NCBI GenBank assembly: GCA_024644085.1
Contig: JAHELS010000023.1
Span: forward strand, 1 to 46,628
Source of the DNA: Rhodopirellula sp.
GTDB lineage: Bacteria > Planctomycetota > Planctomycetia > Pirellulales > Pirellulaceae
Length of the DNA: 46,628 nucleotides
Direction of reading: 5' to 3'
Translations under genes and position numbers: made by a program
Shown: in pieces, positions 1-9,777 of the stretch
How positions within the stretch are numbered: the stretch's first letter is position 1
Layout of the letters: each line of letters starts with the position of its first letter
Notes under the pieces: model-generated
Seen by the model: only the letters and a program-made list of their open reading frames with translations
What the model was told of the DNA's origin: nothing
Database searches by the model: none

Positions 1-833
1 TAAGCGGCAAGGAATTGTCTTACAACAATCTGCTCGATCTCGATTCGGCCCTCGACATTGTTCGAGGCTTTGGTGGTCCGGCGGTATCGGTGATCAAACA
101 TAACAATCCTTGTGGTGCAGCGACGGACACTCAATTGTCGCGGGCTTGTCGCAAAGCGCTCGATGGTGACCCGCTCAGCGCGTTCGGTTCGGTTCTTGGT
201 TTCAATCGCACGGTGGACACGCTCACGGCGGAGCTTCTATGTGAGCCGGGATTATTTATTGAAGCGATCGTTGCCCCCGATTTCGAGGCCGAAGCTGTCG
301 GCTTGCTGACGTCCAAGCCGCGATGGCGCGATAACGTTCGGTTGATGCATGTTGGGCACCTGAATGACCCTCCGCCGCCGATCCAATGTCGTTTCATCAG
401 CGGGGGCATGCTGGTCCAGGACGCTGATCGCATCACGAGTTCACCGCTGCAGTGGAAAACAGCGACCGAAACCGAAGTTCCCGAAGACTTGTGGGACGAC
501 GTCTCCTTCGCGTGGGAAATGGTTCGTCACGTGAAGAGCAACGCCATCGTGCTCGGCAAGGATACGTCGTTGATCGGCGTGGGTGCGGGACAGATGAGTC
601 GTGTTGACAGCGTTGAAATCGCCATCGACAAGGCGGGCGAGCGGGCGGCTGGCTCGGTGCTCGCCTCCGACGCGTTCTTCCCGTTTCCCGATTCGATTGA
701 GGCGGCCGCCGAGGCCGGCGTGGTGGCGGTCATTCAACCAGGCGGATCACGGCGCGACCAGGAAGTCATTGACGCCTGCGACCAACACAAGCTTCCGATG
801 GTGTTTACAGGCCGGCGCCACTTCAGACACTGA
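1..833 (+). CDS. purH: PurH C-terminal part (AICAR transformylase), 5' truncated by window edge
   Basis: Bifunctional purine biosynthesis protein; this part is the AICAR transformylase domain, which formylates AICAR to FAICAR with 10-formyl-tetrahydrofolate. The reading frame is open from base 3 with no start codon required, and it already reads GKELSYNNLLDLDSA, the family's core motif. The gene therefore begins upstream of the window and its IMP cyclohydrolase domain is not visible. Diagnostic segments are IKHNNPCGAA (catalytic Lys-His), DPLSAFGSVLGFNR, SNAIVLGKDTSLIGVGAGQMSR and SDAFFPFPDSIE, ending in the usual VFTGRRHFRH. The stop TGA overlaps the trpC start (TGATG), implying translational coupling. 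The TTG at base 15 is an internal Leu codon, not the start. Confidence 0.97.
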   Translation, partial: SGKELSYNNLLDLDSALDIVRGFGGPAVSVIKHNNPCGAATDTQLSRACRKALDGDPLSAFGSVLGFNRTVDTLTAELLCEPGLFIEAIVAPDFEAEAVGLLTSKPRWRDNVRLMHVGHLNDPPPPIQCRFISGGMLVQDADRITSSPLQWKTATETEVPEDLWDDVSFAWEMVRHVKSNAIVLGKDTSLIGVGAGQMSRVDSVEIAIDKAGERAAGSVLASDAFFPFPDSIEAAAEAGVVAVIQPGGSRRDQEVIDACDQHKLPMVFTGRRHFRH

Positions 834-1627
834 TGACAATCCTCGACAAGATCCTCCGCAAAACCCGCGAAACGATCGCTGCCGATCGTAGCGTGACCAG
901 CGCCTCGGAACTTGAAGCCTCCCTCAAGGATTTGCCGCCCTGCCGTGATTTCCACGCGGCATTGGCGGCTGGTGACAGCGTCCAACTGATTGCCGAGGTC
1001 AAGCGGGCCAGTCCATCGGCAGGATTGATCCGCGAGGATTTTGACCCTGTCCATATCGCCAGGGCCTACGTCGACGGCGGTGCGGCTTGTATCAGCGTGC
1101 TCACCGACGAGCCCTTCTTTCAAGGATCGCTTGATTACCTGCGCAATGTCCGGCAAGCGGTCGATTTGCCCTTGTTGAGGAAGGATTTCATCGTTGATCG
1201 TTATCAATTGTTGCAGGCCCGCGCCGCCGGTGCCGACTGCGTCCTGTTGATCGCCGAGTGTTTGTCGAGTGACGAACTGTGCCGGTTGCACGAGCAGGCT
1301 ACCGAACTCGGCCTGCAGACCTTGATCGAGTTGTTTGAGCCGAAAAACCTTGATGCAGTCCTGACGACCGGAACGCGGATGGTCGGCGTCAACAATCGCG
1401 ATCTACGGACATTCGAAACGTCGCTCCAACATACGCTCGATCTGCGTCCACTGATTCCCAAAGACCGATTGCTGGTGGGCGAGAGCGGGATCCGCGACCA
1501 TGATGACGTGGTGCGGCTCGGACGTGGTGGTGTAAAAGCGATCCTGGTAGGCGAATCGTTGATGCGGCAAGACGATATTGTCGAGGCGACCCGTCGGTTG
1601 CTGGGCCGATCGAGCCCCGGCGTCTAA
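833..1627 (+). CDS. trpC: Indole-3-glycerol phosphate synthase
   Basis: 264-residue TIM-barrel enzyme of tryptophan synthesis; it converts carboxyphenylamino-deoxyribulose 5-phosphate to indole-3-glycerol phosphate in the cytoplasm. Family signatures are visible: IAEVKRASPSAG (substrate-binding Lys and Ser), LLRKDFIVDRYQ (catalytic Lys), GVNNRDLRTFE and LLVGESGI. Length is normal for the monofunctional enzyme. The ATG overlaps the purH stop, so the two are probably one transcript although they serve different pathways. No other trp gene is in the window. Its stop overlaps by three bases the stop of the convergent diadenylate cyclase gene, leaving no room for a separate terminator. Confidence 0.96.
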   Translation: MTILDKILRKTRETIAADRSVTSASELEASLKDLPPCRDFHAALAAGDSVQLIAEVKRASPSAGLIREDFDPVHIARAYVDGGAACISVLTDEPFFQGSLDYLRNVRQAVDLPLLRKDFIVDRYQLLQARAAGADCVLLIAECLSSDELCRLHEQATELGLQTLIELFEPKNLDAVLTTGTRMVGVNNRDLRTFETSLQHTLDLRPLIPKDRLLVGESGIRDHDDVVRLGRGGVKAILVGESLMRQDDIVEATRRLLGRSSPGV

Positions 1628-2568
1628 TCTTCGGGCTTTGCCGAAGGTGGCTCGAAGGCGAATTCCTGCCACTTGACGGCCTTGTCCATCGGTTCAATGC
1701 GCATCACGAGATGTCCATCCTGGTACAGGCGAACTGTGCCGGTCGATTGGCTGACGACGACCGAAATTGCTTTGGTCTTCCGCGTGATTGCGGCGGCGGC
1801 CCAGTGCCGCGCACCGAGCCCTTTGGTCATGGTCAAATCTTCGTGCGAGACTTCGAGCATTTGTCGGCTTCGCTCGATCACACCATCGCTGTTGATCACG
1901 AATGCACCGTCCAGCTGCGCGATCTCCTTGGCGTCCTCCTGGACCTTCGCGTCGAGCAGGTTTCGATGCTTCTTGTTGTAGCCGCGGAACGGATCAACAC
2001 CGCTGTCATTGGCGTGTTCAAGCACCCTGCGGCTGTCACCGACCACAAACAGCGTGCCGACCGGTTTGCCTTCGCGTCCTTCGCGGCCAATCTGGGCGGC
2101 CAAGTCGACGACCGTCTTGACGGTTTGCAGTGGCACACGACTTTCGAGCATTTGCAGATCACGGATCGTCAAACGCCGCATCCGCTCATCGAGTTGCAGA
2201 TGACTGATTGAATCGAGACGACCCTGTTGAAAGCCACTGTAGACCGCGACCACTTCGCCGTTGGTCCGGATCAGCTCGTCGGCAGCTGCTTCCAGCAACG
2301 CGTGCTGGAGACGTTCCAGCAAAGGTGCCTTCTCCTTGTTCAACGCCAGCGGTTTCAGCCCGGCTTCAGAGGCCCCCTCGAGGTCGTCCGCCGAATCCAC
2401 CGCAACGATCACTGGCTTTTCGGCACCGTCGGCCAACTCGGCGACGCGTTTCCAATCCGTCGAGCCGTCCAGCAGCACGAGCAGCGCATCTGCGTTGCGC
2501 GTCTTGAGAAGATTGAATGCCGCTGCCACCATCGCGGCATTGTGTTTGGTCAGTCGTTGCGTCGCCAT
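1624..2568 (-). CDS. dacZ: DacZ-like diadenylate cyclase (c-di-AMP synthase)
   Basis: About 314 residues. The C-terminal third is a DisA_N/DAC domain: LDGAFVINSDGVIERS carries the DGA motif at about residues 220-222, followed by KGLGARHWAAAAITR (254-256), then VVVSQSTGTVRLYQDG. DAC enzymes condense two ATP to c-di-AMP. The N-terminal half (LLKTRNADALLVLLDG, KPVIVAVDS) resembles the pyruvate-kinase C-terminal-like domain of archaeal DacZ rather than the membrane helices of CdaA or the helix-hairpin-helix region of DisA. The RHR motif reads RHW, so activity is likely but unproven. ATG at 2568 is preferred; a TTG lies one codon upstream. It is last in a run of minus-strand genes, with 95 bp to the gene upstream, and its stop overlaps trpC. 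Confidence 0.82.
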   Translation of the reverse strand: MATQRLTKHNAAMVAAAFNLLKTRNADALLVLLDGSTDWKRVAELADGAEKPVIVAVDSADDLEGASEAGLKPLALNKEKAPLLERLQHALLEAAADELIRTNGEVVAVYSGFQQGRLDSISHLQLDERMRRLTIRDLQMLESRVPLQTVKTVVDLAAQIGREGREGKPVGTLFVVGDSRRVLEHANDSGVDPFRGYNKKHRNLLDAKVQEDAKEIAQLDGAFVINSDGVIERSRQMLEVSHEDLTMTKGLGARHWAAAAITRKTKAISVVVSQSTGTVRLYQDGHLVMRIEPMDKAVKWQEFAFEPPSAKPED

Positions 2569-2663
2569 CAACAGCTACCGCAGAGAGAGAATACCATCCA
2601 GTTGCCTTCATGTTGTAGTCGAATCGGCACCGGGATGACAGCTCGTCGTGGGCAAATCCGGGG

Positions 2664-4553
2664 CTATCGACGAGAGTTCGTCGTGGCCCGCGCGACCCCG
2701 CGAGATTGCCATGCGGTGCCGCTGGCGTACGCTCGTTCGTAATACATTGCCAACGACCGCAACGCGTGTCCCTTGGGACCGATTTTCCAGTCTCGGTCGG
2801 GTTCACGCGAGATTGCGTTGACCAGGAACCGGACGGCATTGACCAATCGCGGATCGTGCAGGTGAGAATCCGGGGTCTGTGTCAGCAGCCACTCGACCAT
2901 GTGACCGGTGGTTTGGATCTTACGGTCGACATCCCCGTTGTCCTCGCGGCCCTCGAACCAGTCGGTCGTCATCGAGCCGTCACGATTCTGGAGCCGGTAG
3001 GTGTAGGCAACGAAGTCGCGCGTATAAAGCTCGGCACGCTTCCACTGGCCTGTCATCGGGCGCCCTTCGGCGCGCCGCTTTCGCAACGCGTGTGCAAACC
3101 CCATCAAACGATGCGTCCCTCCGCACGCCGCACCTACGACCGGTTGCGACAATTCTTCGCGGATCAGTCGCTCGAAGTCCCAGGTCTGGCCGTCGGAGCT
3201 TTCCCAGGTGGCGTTGGTGTCAAGATAATGAGCCAATCCAATCAAGGTGAAAGTCAGTTCTTCGCCGCTCTTGCAAGCGAGCATCTCGGACTCGACGAGG
3301 TCCGCGACCTCATACTTCTCGTCATCTGCGTACAGCGTGTAGTCAACCGGCACGTTGCAAAGCGAAAGGATGGCCAACAATTGTGCCTGGTGTCCCTGTA
3401 ATCCCACGCCGCTGCGAGCAGTGATGCGACCATCTTGTACGGCGAGTATTCGTTGCCCGCGACATGCATTGTTGCCCGCAATCCATGCGATGGCGCTGTA
3501 GCTTCGAGTGCCGACGCGAATCTTGGTGTCGGCACCATACACCATGATCGAATGCATCATGCCCCAGTTGCTTCGCTCGTTTGCGATTTCAGGTCTCGCA
3601 TAGAAGTAACGCAAGCAACTGCGCAGCGAGTTTTTCATCTGCTGCATCGATCGCGTCATCCTGACCGGCGACTTGGGAAACCCTGAATAATCAAGATCCG
3701 GGGCATCGTCCTCGGTATCGGATCCAACATATTTTCCTGGGGACGGCGATGGCGATTTGCTCTGGCTGGGATCCGCACTGGAATCCTCCGAATCCTTGGA
3801 CTCCGATTCACTTTTCTCGTCATTTTCAAGAGGTGTCCCGTCGCGCTGAATCTTCAGGTCGCGAATTTCGACGTCTGACGGGACAGTCGACGTCTCATCG
3901 CTCGGCGCATTGGCTGCTTCGGTTTTCACGTCGCGGGGAGTTTCGCCATCATGCGATTCGCCACGCAACGCATTTCCACCCAATCCAGGTAGACCGGCCG
4001 AAGGCGCACTCACCGTGGGTGACGAGGTCGTTCCCGGTGGCTTTCGGTTCCTCGTGTAATCGGGTTTACTCCCAGGTGCTTCGAGCACCGGCGCGGCGTG
4101 GGGTTCGGTTTGGTCGAACGCTTCAAGACGATCGACTCGCGTGTCAATGGATTCACCGCGCCGCATCCAAGTGCCAGCATTTTGAGGAGGGGACTGCCCC
4201 GACATGGACGGCGGATCTTTGATCTCCGCGGGGGGTCGGGGCGGATTCATCTTGATCGAGGGTTCCGTTTTCGGCTTGCTGAACTTTTCCAGCAGCCAAG
4301 GTCGCCGTGCAACGCGAATCTCGATTGTCGAATTCGCCGGCGGTTCGAGCGCGATACCGACGGGCGGAGCGGGTGGCCTTGCTTCGGCGGGAGCGGCCTC
4401 GGGTCGCTGCGTAGGCGATTGCGCCACCGAGTCAGCGCAGATCCCCAGAGTCGCTGCAGATGCTAGCAAGATCGTTGCGCATCGCGAGCGATTGAAGGTG
4501 AGACGGGGACGGTATGCCTGCACAGCTTGCTCCGAAGTTGTTGGTCCTATCAA
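2664..4553 (-). CDS. Exported protein: proline-rich linker plus alpha/alpha-toroid-like C-terminal domain
   Basis: No named family recognised with certainty. The 629-residue protein opens with a signal-peptide-like stretch (ATILLASAATLGICADSVAQS, about 26-46). A low-complexity region of about 250 residues rich in Pro, Ser, Glu and Lys follows. The C-terminal 300 residues (from SMQQMKNSLRSCLRYF) contain GLQGHQAQLLAILSLCNV, GGTHRLMGFAHALRKR and TTGHMVEWLLTQTPD, a helical-repeat pattern like prenyltransferase/squalene-cyclase toroids; this is inference from helix periodicity. The outermost start is TTG at 4553; a GTG at 4523 would also keep the signal peptide. There is no ATG before the signal peptide. 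It sits between the ferredoxin-like gene and dacZ, same strand. Probably periplasmic or surface. Confidence 0.75.
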   Translation of the reverse strand: MIGPTTSEQAVQAYRPRLTFNRSRCATILLASAATLGICADSVAQSPTQRPEAAPAEARPPAPPVGIALEPPANSTIEIRVARRPWLLEKFSKPKTEPSIKMNPPRPPAEIKDPPSMSGQSPPQNAGTWMRRGESIDTRVDRLEAFDQTEPHAAPVLEAPGSKPDYTRNRKPPGTTSSPTVSAPSAGLPGLGGNALRGESHDGETPRDVKTEAANAPSDETSTVPSDVEIRDLKIQRDGTPLENDEKSESESKDSEDSSADPSQSKSPSPSPGKYVGSDTEDDAPDLDYSGFPKSPVRMTRSMQQMKNSLRSCLRYFYARPEIANERSNWGMMHSIMVYGADTKIRVGTRSYSAIAWIAGNNACRGQRILAVQDGRITARSGVGLQGHQAQLLAILSLCNVPVDYTLYADDEKYEVADLVESEMLACKSGEELTFTLIGLAHYLDTNATWESSDGQTWDFERLIREELSQPVVGAACGGTHRLMGFAHALRKRRAEGRPMTGQWKRAELYTRDFVAYTYRLQNRDGSMTTDWFEGREDNGDVDRKIQTTGHMVEWLLTQTPDSHLHDPRLVNAVRFLVNAISREPDRDWKIGPKGHALRSLAMYYERAYASGTAWQSRGVARATTNSRR

Positions 4554-4775
4554 CAGCTATCGGACGTCGGCGACTGGAAGTTGACTGGGAAAATCCCCCT
4601 CTGGTGACCGGATGGTCCCCCGGCAGGGTCTCCGAAACCGCTGCAGCAAACCGCTGATCCGACGGGGTTTGCACCGAGCGTTCCGAGAAAAACGCAACAC
4701 GTCAAGGAAGATGGCAAACGCCGCCGGCCGAGACACTACGAGATCGTGCCGAGCGGCACGGCACCCGAAGAAAGA

Positions 4776-5837
<1,062 letters not shown>

Positions 5838-5855
5838 GAGGCGGTGATGCTGAGG

Positions 5856-8792
5856 TTACCAATCAAGGGGTTGTCGCCAACGTTGCTTCGCATCGGCAAC
5901 CTGCACTTCCAGCACGACGTCGTTTCCGCGGGTGAAGACGACGCTGGGGTCGGCCTCGATTGTACCCAGTCGTGCCACGGGAACGTTGGCATTGCGAAGA
6001 AGTTGCTCGAATTCGTCAGCAGAATCGACACCTGTTTCGACCAGAAACCGGGTGTTGGACTCACTGAATAGTGCGACGGTCGGCGAAAGCTCGTTTCCGC
6101 AGACCGCGCGGAGATCGATTCGGATACCCAATCCACCCGCCATCGCAGTTTCGGTGGCGGCAACGGCCAGCCCACCCTCGCTCAGATCATGGCACGAACG
6201 AACAAGTCGGCGTTGCATCGCCTGGTGGACCGTAACAAAGGTTTGCTTGGCCAGAATCGAATCGACGGAAGGAACATTGCCTCCCTCGAGACCGCGAACG
6301 AGTGAAAGGTGGGATCCGCCCAGTTCTCGGCGCGTTGCGCCGACAAGAAAAACAATATTTCCGGCTTCCTTCGCGTCCATCGTGACGGCCATCGAAACAT
6401 CTTCGATCTGCCCCATGGCGCTGATCAGCAGACTCGGCGGGATTGAAATGGTTTCCCGCTGGCCGCTTGCGTTCTGGAAACTGAATTCGTTGTTCAGGCT
6501 GTCTTTGCCGCTGACGAAAGGAGTCCCCAGCGTGATGGCCATGTCATGACAAGCGATCGCGGCCCGAACGAGCGATCCAAGCGTCTCGGCCCGATCGGTA
6601 TACCCCCAGCAGAAGTTATCCAGAATCGCAATACGACTGGGGTCGGCACCAACCGCGACCGCATTCCGGATTGCTTCGTCGATCGCCGACGCGGCCATGT
6701 GGTACGTATCGAAGTCACCGTAATGGGGATTCATTCCGCAGGAGACGACCAAACCACGACGGCTCTCGACGCGGGGTCGAATCACCGCCGCATCGCCCGG
6801 TCCGTCACAGAGTGGTCCGACGAGAGGTTTGATCACGCTGCCCCCCTGGACTTCGTGATCGTATTGGCGGATCACCCAATGTTTGCTGGCGACATTCAGG
6901 CTTCCCATGATGTCGAGCAAGACTTCGCGGTGATCATCGCTGGTCATCTCGGGTAACGTGATCGGTGTGGTGGGCTGCGGATCATAGATCGCTTCGCGGA
7001 TCACCGGCGGGCGTCCCTCGTGCAGGAATTGCATCGACAAGTCACCTACGACGTGCCCGTGATAGGTCAACGAGAGACGGCCGGTTGGGGCAAATCGACC
7101 GAGCACGGCGGCATCGACCCCTTCGCTTTCGCATAGTTCGCGCAGCTCTTCCCACGAGTCCTGCGGGACTGCCAGCACCATTCGCTCCTGAGCCTCCGAG
7201 ATCCAAATCTCGGTATAGGTGAGCCCTTCGTATTTCAGTGGCGCTTTTTCAAGCCAGACTTCCGCACCGACCTCTTCGCCCATTTCGCCGACGGCACTGG
7301 AGAAACCGCCGGCACCACAATCGGTGACGGCGTTGAACAGGCCCCGGTCGCGGGCCTGGAGCAAAACGTCGAGCACCATTTTTTCCGTGATCGCGTTGCC
7401 GATCTGCACGGCACCGCCGGACAGCGACTCCGATTCGCTGGTCAGCTCCGCGGAGCTGAACGTGGCACCGTGAATCCCATCACGTCCGGTGCGGCCACCG
7501 ATCGCGACAATCAAGTCATCCGGTTTGACCGATTTTTCCTCCATTCCCACCGGGATCATTCCCATGTTGCCGCAGTAGACCAAGGGGTTGCCGAGATATC
7601 GGGGATCGAAGTAGACCGCACCATTGACCGTCGGAATTCCCATCCGGTTGCCGTAATCGCGGACTCCCGAAACGACACCCTTGATCACGCGCCGGGGATG
7701 GAGCACGCCGGGCGGCAACGAGTCGGCAGGTAAATCGGGCGGCGCGAAACAAAAAACGTCGGTATTGCATACCGGCTTTGCCCCCAGCCCGGTTCCCATC
7801 GGATCTCGGATCACTCCACCGATGCCGGTATTGGCACCACCGTAAGGTTCCAGTGCCGAGGGGTGATTGTGCGTTTCAACTTTAAAACAGGCGTGATACT
7901 GGTCATCAAACTTGACTACCCCCGCATTGTCCTTGAACACGCTGACGCACCAATCGTCGCTGCCCAGATTTTGGCGAATCATCTGGGTCGCCGCAAAGAT
8001 CGTTTCCTTCAACATGTTTTCGAATTGACGCTCGTCGGCGCCGGTGGCGTCGTTCGGGCCGCGGTAATGAATGCGACCGGCGAGTGTCTTGTGGCTGCAA
8101 TGCTCGGACCACGTTTGAGCGATCGATTCGAGTTCGATATCGGTTGGATCACGCCCGAGCGAAACGAAATGCGCGCGAATGGTCTGCATCTCGACCAGCG
8201 TCAAATAGAGCTGGCCCTCGACCGAGAGTATCTCAAGCCCGGAATCATCCAAGTCGCGAATGGGTACGGTCACAAGCTTGAATTCGTAGGGAGTTCCGAC
8301 GTCAAGCTGGTCCATTTCGAGCGGACCCACAACGACCTGTTCGATCGCGTCGTTGGAAAGTGCGCGTCGGCAAATCGAATCGAGCGCGTTCTGGTCGACT
8401 TCACCCAGCCAGTACTTGCGGACCGTTCGGACCGCTTCGACATCGATTCCCGCGTCCTGCGCGGCTGCGACCGTGCTGGCCGCGACGGGATCCATGACTC
8501 CCGGTTTCGGCAGCACATTGACCAGCGTGGTCTGGGTACCCGGAGGCTGGTTCAGCAGGTCCTGGCCGGCAATCGCAACGACTGACCGCTCGGTTACGCT
8601 GTCGCAAAGCAATGTTTCTGCCAGCCGAACCGCCTCGTCACGTGCGAAGTTTCCCTGGACCAGAAAACTTCTCGCACAGGCGACCGAGACATTGGATCCC
8701 AAACCAAGCTCAGCAATTCCTTCAGCCGTGCGACTCGCCTCGCGATCGATCTGGTCGTCCGACGGATAAATATCGATTTGCCAAAGCGGCAT
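5856..8792 (-). CDS. purL: Phosphoribosylformylglycinamidine synthase, PurL subunit with extended N-terminus
   Basis: 978 residues. It converts FGAR to FGAM with ATP and glutamine-derived ammonia in purine synthesis. The synthetase core is clear: WSEHCSHK (about 228-235), VETHNHPSALEPYGGANTG, GGRTGRDGIHGATFSSAEL, DCGAGGFSSAVGEMGEE and SCHDLSEGGLAVA. Small-type PurL is about 740 residues; here about 210 extra residues precede the core, with two stretches (1-95 and 100-200) that look like PurS-type domains fused in place of a separate PurS. There is no C-terminal glutaminase domain, so a separate PurQ must act with it; none is in the window. ATG at 8792. Upstream tyrA is 52 bp away; the ferredoxin-like gene follows after 18 bp. 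Confidence 0.95.
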   Translation of the reverse strand: MPLWQIDIYPSDDQIDREASRTAEGIAELGLGSNVSVACARSFLVQGNFARDEAVRLAETLLCDSVTERSVVAIAGQDLLNQPPGTQTTLVNVLPKPGVMDPVAASTVAAAQDAGIDVEAVRTVRKYWLGEVDQNALDSICRRALSNDAIEQVVVGPLEMDQLDVGTPYEFKLVTVPIRDLDDSGLEILSVEGQLYLTLVEMQTIRAHFVSLGRDPTDIELESIAQTWSEHCSHKTLAGRIHYRGPNDATGADERQFENMLKETIFAATQMIRQNLGSDDWCVSVFKDNAGVVKFDDQYHACFKVETHNHPSALEPYGGANTGIGGVIRDPMGTGLGAKPVCNTDVFCFAPPDLPADSLPPGVLHPRRVIKGVVSGVRDYGNRMGIPTVNGAVYFDPRYLGNPLVYCGNMGMIPVGMEEKSVKPDDLIVAIGGRTGRDGIHGATFSSAELTSESESLSGGAVQIGNAITEKMVLDVLLQARDRGLFNAVTDCGAGGFSSAVGEMGEEVGAEVWLEKAPLKYEGLTYTEIWISEAQERMVLAVPQDSWEELRELCESEGVDAAVLGRFAPTGRLSLTYHGHVVGDLSMQFLHEGRPPVIREAIYDPQPTTPITLPEMTSDDHREVLLDIMGSLNVASKHWVIRQYDHEVQGGSVIKPLVGPLCDGPGDAAVIRPRVESRRGLVVSCGMNPHYGDFDTYHMAASAIDEAIRNAVAVGADPSRIAILDNFCWGYTDRAETLGSLVRAAIACHDMAITLGTPFVSGKDSLNNEFSFQNASGQRETISIPPSLLISAMGQIEDVSMAVTMDAKEAGNIVFLVGATRRELGGSHLSLVRGLEGGNVPSVDSILAKQTFVTVHQAMQRRLVRSCHDLSEGGLAVAATETAMAGGLGIRIDLRAVCGNELSPTVALFSESNTRFLVETGVDSADEFEQLLRNANVPVARLGTIEADPSVVFTRGNDVVLEVQVADAKQRWRQPLDW

Positions 8793-8844
8793 GGCGGGCT
8801 GTGTCCTGTCTAACGAGGTGATTCAACTTGCGGGAGATAGTCGA

Positions 8845-9708
8845 TCAGTCCGATTGCTCTTTCACGTTCTTCGCCTGGGCCAACCAGGCATGCAGTGCGT
8901 CGTCATCCTGTTGGCCGATGATCCGGCGCAGCCCCTCCAATTCACGCGACAACTTTTCCAGCTCGTGGCTGATCGCTGCACGATTCTCGCGACAGATCGC
9001 TGTCCACATCGCCGGGTCTCCCGCCGCAACGCGAGTGATATCCTCCCAGCCGCTTCCGACCAACTGCCGGGCGTCGCGGGAGCACATCCTGGCAACCAAA
9101 GCCGAGACCAAGTGTGGCACGTGGCTGACCGATGCCAAGTGGGTGTCGTGCTCGGCGGGCGACATTTGCAGGATCCTGCCCCCGGTGGCCTGCCAGAAAT
9201 CGCGTGCCCGTTGCAGAAGTCCGGCGCTGGTATTTGCGGTAGGCGTCAGCACGATCAGTTTTTCGTGGAATAGATCAGGCCGAGCGTGCTGGGCCCCCGA
9301 TTTCTCGGATCCTGCGATGGGGTGGGCGGCAACAAACTTCGCCGCAGCGCCTTGGTGAGCGTTGGTCGCCTCGACGATCTGGGCCTTCGTGCTGCCGACG
9401 TCGGTGATCAGGCAATCGGGTGGCGATGCATCGGCGGCCTGAATCACGAATTCGGCGATCCGATCGACCGGAGTCGCGACCACAATCACGTCCGATTCAA
9501 CGCACGCCTCGGCGACCGAATCGCACGCGGTGTCGACGATGCCGTGGCGAATCAACTCGGCTCGCTTGTCCGGATTTCGCGAGTACCCGACGATTTCACA
9601 GGTTGCGCCACGCGCTTGCCGCAATGAGAGCGCTACGCTCCCTCCGAGCAAACCGACACCAAGTATCGCGGCGCGGCGCGGCCATTGGTCTTCGGCGGCG
9701 TTTGTCAT
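8845..9708 (-). CDS. tyrA: Prephenate dehydrogenase
   Basis: About 287 residues; oxidatively decarboxylates prephenate to 4-hydroxyphenylpyruvate (or acts on arogenate) in tyrosine synthesis. The N-terminal dinucleotide-binding fold carries AAILGVGLLGGSVALSLRQ (GxGxxG near residue 18). It is followed by IVVATPVDRIAEF, ITDVGSTKAQIV, FVAAHPIAGSEKSG (substrate-site His and Ser) and HDTHLASVSHVPHLVSALV (second conserved His), then the helical C-terminal domain. There is no ACT or chorismate mutase domain. The ATG at 9708 (MTNAAEDQW) is chosen because the frame upstream to 9756 has no family similarity. It lies between ribBA and purL on the same strand, gaps 69 and 52 bp. Confidence 0.93.
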   Translation of the reverse strand: MTNAAEDQWPRRAAILGVGLLGGSVALSLRQARGATCEIVGYSRNPDKRAELIRHGIVDTACDSVAEACVESDVIVVATPVDRIAEFVIQAADASPPDCLITDVGSTKAQIVEATNAHQGAAAKFVAAHPIAGSEKSGAQHARPDLFHEKLIVLTPTANTSAGLLQRARDFWQATGGRILQMSPAEHDTHLASVSHVPHLVSALVARMCSRDARQLVGSGWEDITRVAAGDPAMWTAICRENRAAISHELEKLSRELEGLRRIIGQQDDDALHAWLAQAKNVKEQSD

Positions 9709-9777
9709 GACGATTGACTGAGACTCGATGGTGCGGACTGGCAAACGAGGTGGCACGGCACCGCCGCAGAAAGATTC

